Source: Chloroflexota bacterium (GTDB lineage: Bacteria > Chloroflexota > Dehalococcoidia > UBA3495). From it: a stretch of DNA of 7,427 bases. Positions 6,509 through 7,427 of this stretch are shown here, piece after piece. How positions within the stretch are numbered: the first letter of the stretch is position 1; the number at the start of each line of letters is the position of its first letter. Location of the stretch: positions 1 through 7,427 of the forward strand of contig JACZXN010000072.1 of NCBI GenBank assembly GCA_022571575.1. The letters run 5' to 3'. A program made the position numbers and the translations under genes. The notes beneath the pieces are model-generated. The model made no database searches and was not told where the DNA came from. It saw nothing but the letters and a program-made list of their open reading frames with translations.

Positions 6509-7405
6509 TTGATCCGTTCGATGACCGGCTTCGGCGACGCATCCACCCAGGTCGACGGTGTCCACTACAGCGTCGAGCTGCGCAGCCTCAACAACAAGTA
6601 CTTCAAGTGCTCGGTCCGCCTGCCCGATCAGTTCCAGGGCATGGAGGCCGAGCTCGAGACCCAGCTGCGCAAGCGGGTATCGCGCGGGTCGTTCACGTTG
6701 ACCGTGAAGTTCAAGGCCACGGACGCCCAGGCCGTGTCGCGCGTCAACGACGCCGCGATCCTCACCTACCTGGACCACCTCGAAACGATCCACGCAAAGA
6801 TCCAGGACCGCGCGGTGCAGATCGACCTGACGCAGTTGCTGGCGCTGCCCGGTGTCCTCCAGCCGGCGCAGGACGAGGCGTCGCTCTTAGCCAAGTCACG
6901 CCCGGTGGTCGGCAAGCTGCTCAGCGAGGCGATCAATCGGCTGCTGGCGATGCGTGTCACAGAGGGTCAGGCCCTGGCGGAAGACCTCCTCAAACACCTC
7001 CAACTGATCCTGGACCGGATGGCGCAGATCGGCGAGCGAGCGCCGTCGGTGATCGAAGAATACCACCAGCGTCTGCGGGCGCGGATGGACGAGCTGCTGG
7101 CCAAGGCCGAGCTCAAGGCCGACGAAGCGGTACTGATCCGTGAGGTCGCGGTGTTCGCCGAGCGTGCCGACATCAGCGAGGAGATCTCGCGGATGGCCGG
7201 GCACGTGGCGCAGTTCCAGGAGATCATCGCCAACGACAACGACGCCGAGCCGGTCGGCAGGACGCTGGACTTCCTGACGCAGGAGATGCTCCGCGAGGCG
7301 AACACGATCGGGAGCAAGAGCAACGACGTCCAGATCAGCCGGGCGATGATCGAGGCGAAGAGCGCGGTCGATCGGATCAAAGAGCAGGTTCAGAACGTCG
7401 AATAA
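6509..7405 (+). CDS. yicC: YicC/YloC-family endoribonuclease
   Basis: A 298-residue protein of the YicC family (YicC-like N-terminal domain plus DUF1732 C-terminal domain), close to the usual length of about 290. E. coli YicC and B. subtilis YloC have been reported as endoribonucleases acting in RNA turnover, in the cytosol. The N-terminal hallmark SMTGFG (4-9) is followed by VELRSLNNKYF (22-32) and LPGVLQP (113-119). The C-terminal domain shows LIREVAVFAERADISEEISR (209-228), GHVAQF (231-236) and the strongly conserved GRTLDFLTQEMLREANTIGS (250-269), ending KEQVQNVE. The common QEMNRE reads QEMLRE here. A TTG start with GGAG 7 bases upstream is used. Alanine codons are GCG-rich (about 18 GCG to 15 GCC), unlike the genes to the left, and the protein resembles planctomycete versions as far as I can judge. 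The next gene is often gmk, but only 22 bases remain after the stop. Confidence 0.92.
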   Translation: MIRSMTGFGDASTQVDGVHYSVELRSLNNKYFKCSVRLPDQFQGMEAELETQLRKRVSRGSFTLTVKFKATDAQAVSRVNDAAILTYLDHLETIHAKIQDRAVQIDLTQLLALPGVLQPAQDEASLLAKSRPVVGKLLSEAINRLLAMRVTEGQALAEDLLKHLQLILDRMAQIGERAPSVIEEYHQRLRARMDELLAKAELKADEAVLIREVAVFAERADISEEISRMAGHVAQFQEIIANDNDAEPVGRTLDFLTQEMLREANTIGSKSNDVQISRAMIEAKSAVDRIKEQVQNVE

Positions 7406-7427
7406 CCGCATCGGGTGTCCGGAAGTG

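Noticed and set aside
6896..7411. Minus-strand open frame of 171 codons opposite yicC
   Set aside because: It is a shadow of the conserved DUF1732 coding sequence, with no recognisable domain or ribosome site.

Overview
The window is GC-rich, gene-dense bacterial DNA. It looks like a metagenomic contig from an uncultured bacterium. The combination of carboxymuconolactone decarboxylase-family protein, mEH-type epoxide hydrolase and CynX-like MFS carrier, with a PstS-like lipoprotein beside a HAMP kinase, recalls uncultured Chloroflexota (SAR202/Dehalococcoidia-like). That lineage call is inference from gene content only. The far right end (about 6160 onward) differs in codon use and gene type. 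Its YicC protein recalls Planctomycetota, again by inference.

Layout. Minus strand, reading leftward from 2148: a PstS-like periplasmic binding lipoprotein (2148-1300), then a membrane sensor histidine kinase. The kinase starts at a GTG overlapping the pstS stop (GTGA) and runs off the left edge just after its phospho-acceptor His. Together they look like a translationally coupled ligand-binding and signalling pair. No transporter permease or ATPase is visible. A 307-bp divergent intergenic region (2149-2455) separates them from the plus-strand genes.

Plus strand: an SRAP/YedK-type abasic-site DNA-protein crosslinking protein (2456-3214), a 12-TM MFS transporter (3311-4570), a carboxymuconolactone decarboxylase-family protein (4668-5225) and an mEH-type epoxide hydrolase (from 5284). 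The last three lie in the same direction with short gaps and could form an uptake and catabolism cassette for an organic (possibly cyclic or epoxidised) compound. The substrate cannot be read from the sequence.

At about 6150-6165 the epoxide hydrolase stops matching its family. It runs in frame into a hydrophobic segment and an Ala/Thr/Pro-rich tail ending at 6351, and loses the catalytic acid and His. Alanine codon choice switches at the same place, from almost all GCC to GCG-rich. The following yicC gene (6509-7405, TTG start with a good Shine-Dalgarno) shares the GCG-rich usage. The simplest reading is a junction between two genomes, either an assembly chimera or a recombination. The order epoxide hydrolase, tail, yicC should not be treated as one locus until checked.

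I found no RNA genes, CRISPR arrays, insertion sequences or convincing terminators. I also do not see a clear previously undescribed system. The items most worth a second look are the junction, the binding protein/kinase pair with its atypical ligand loop, and the Arg-to-Val change in the SRAP active-site motif.
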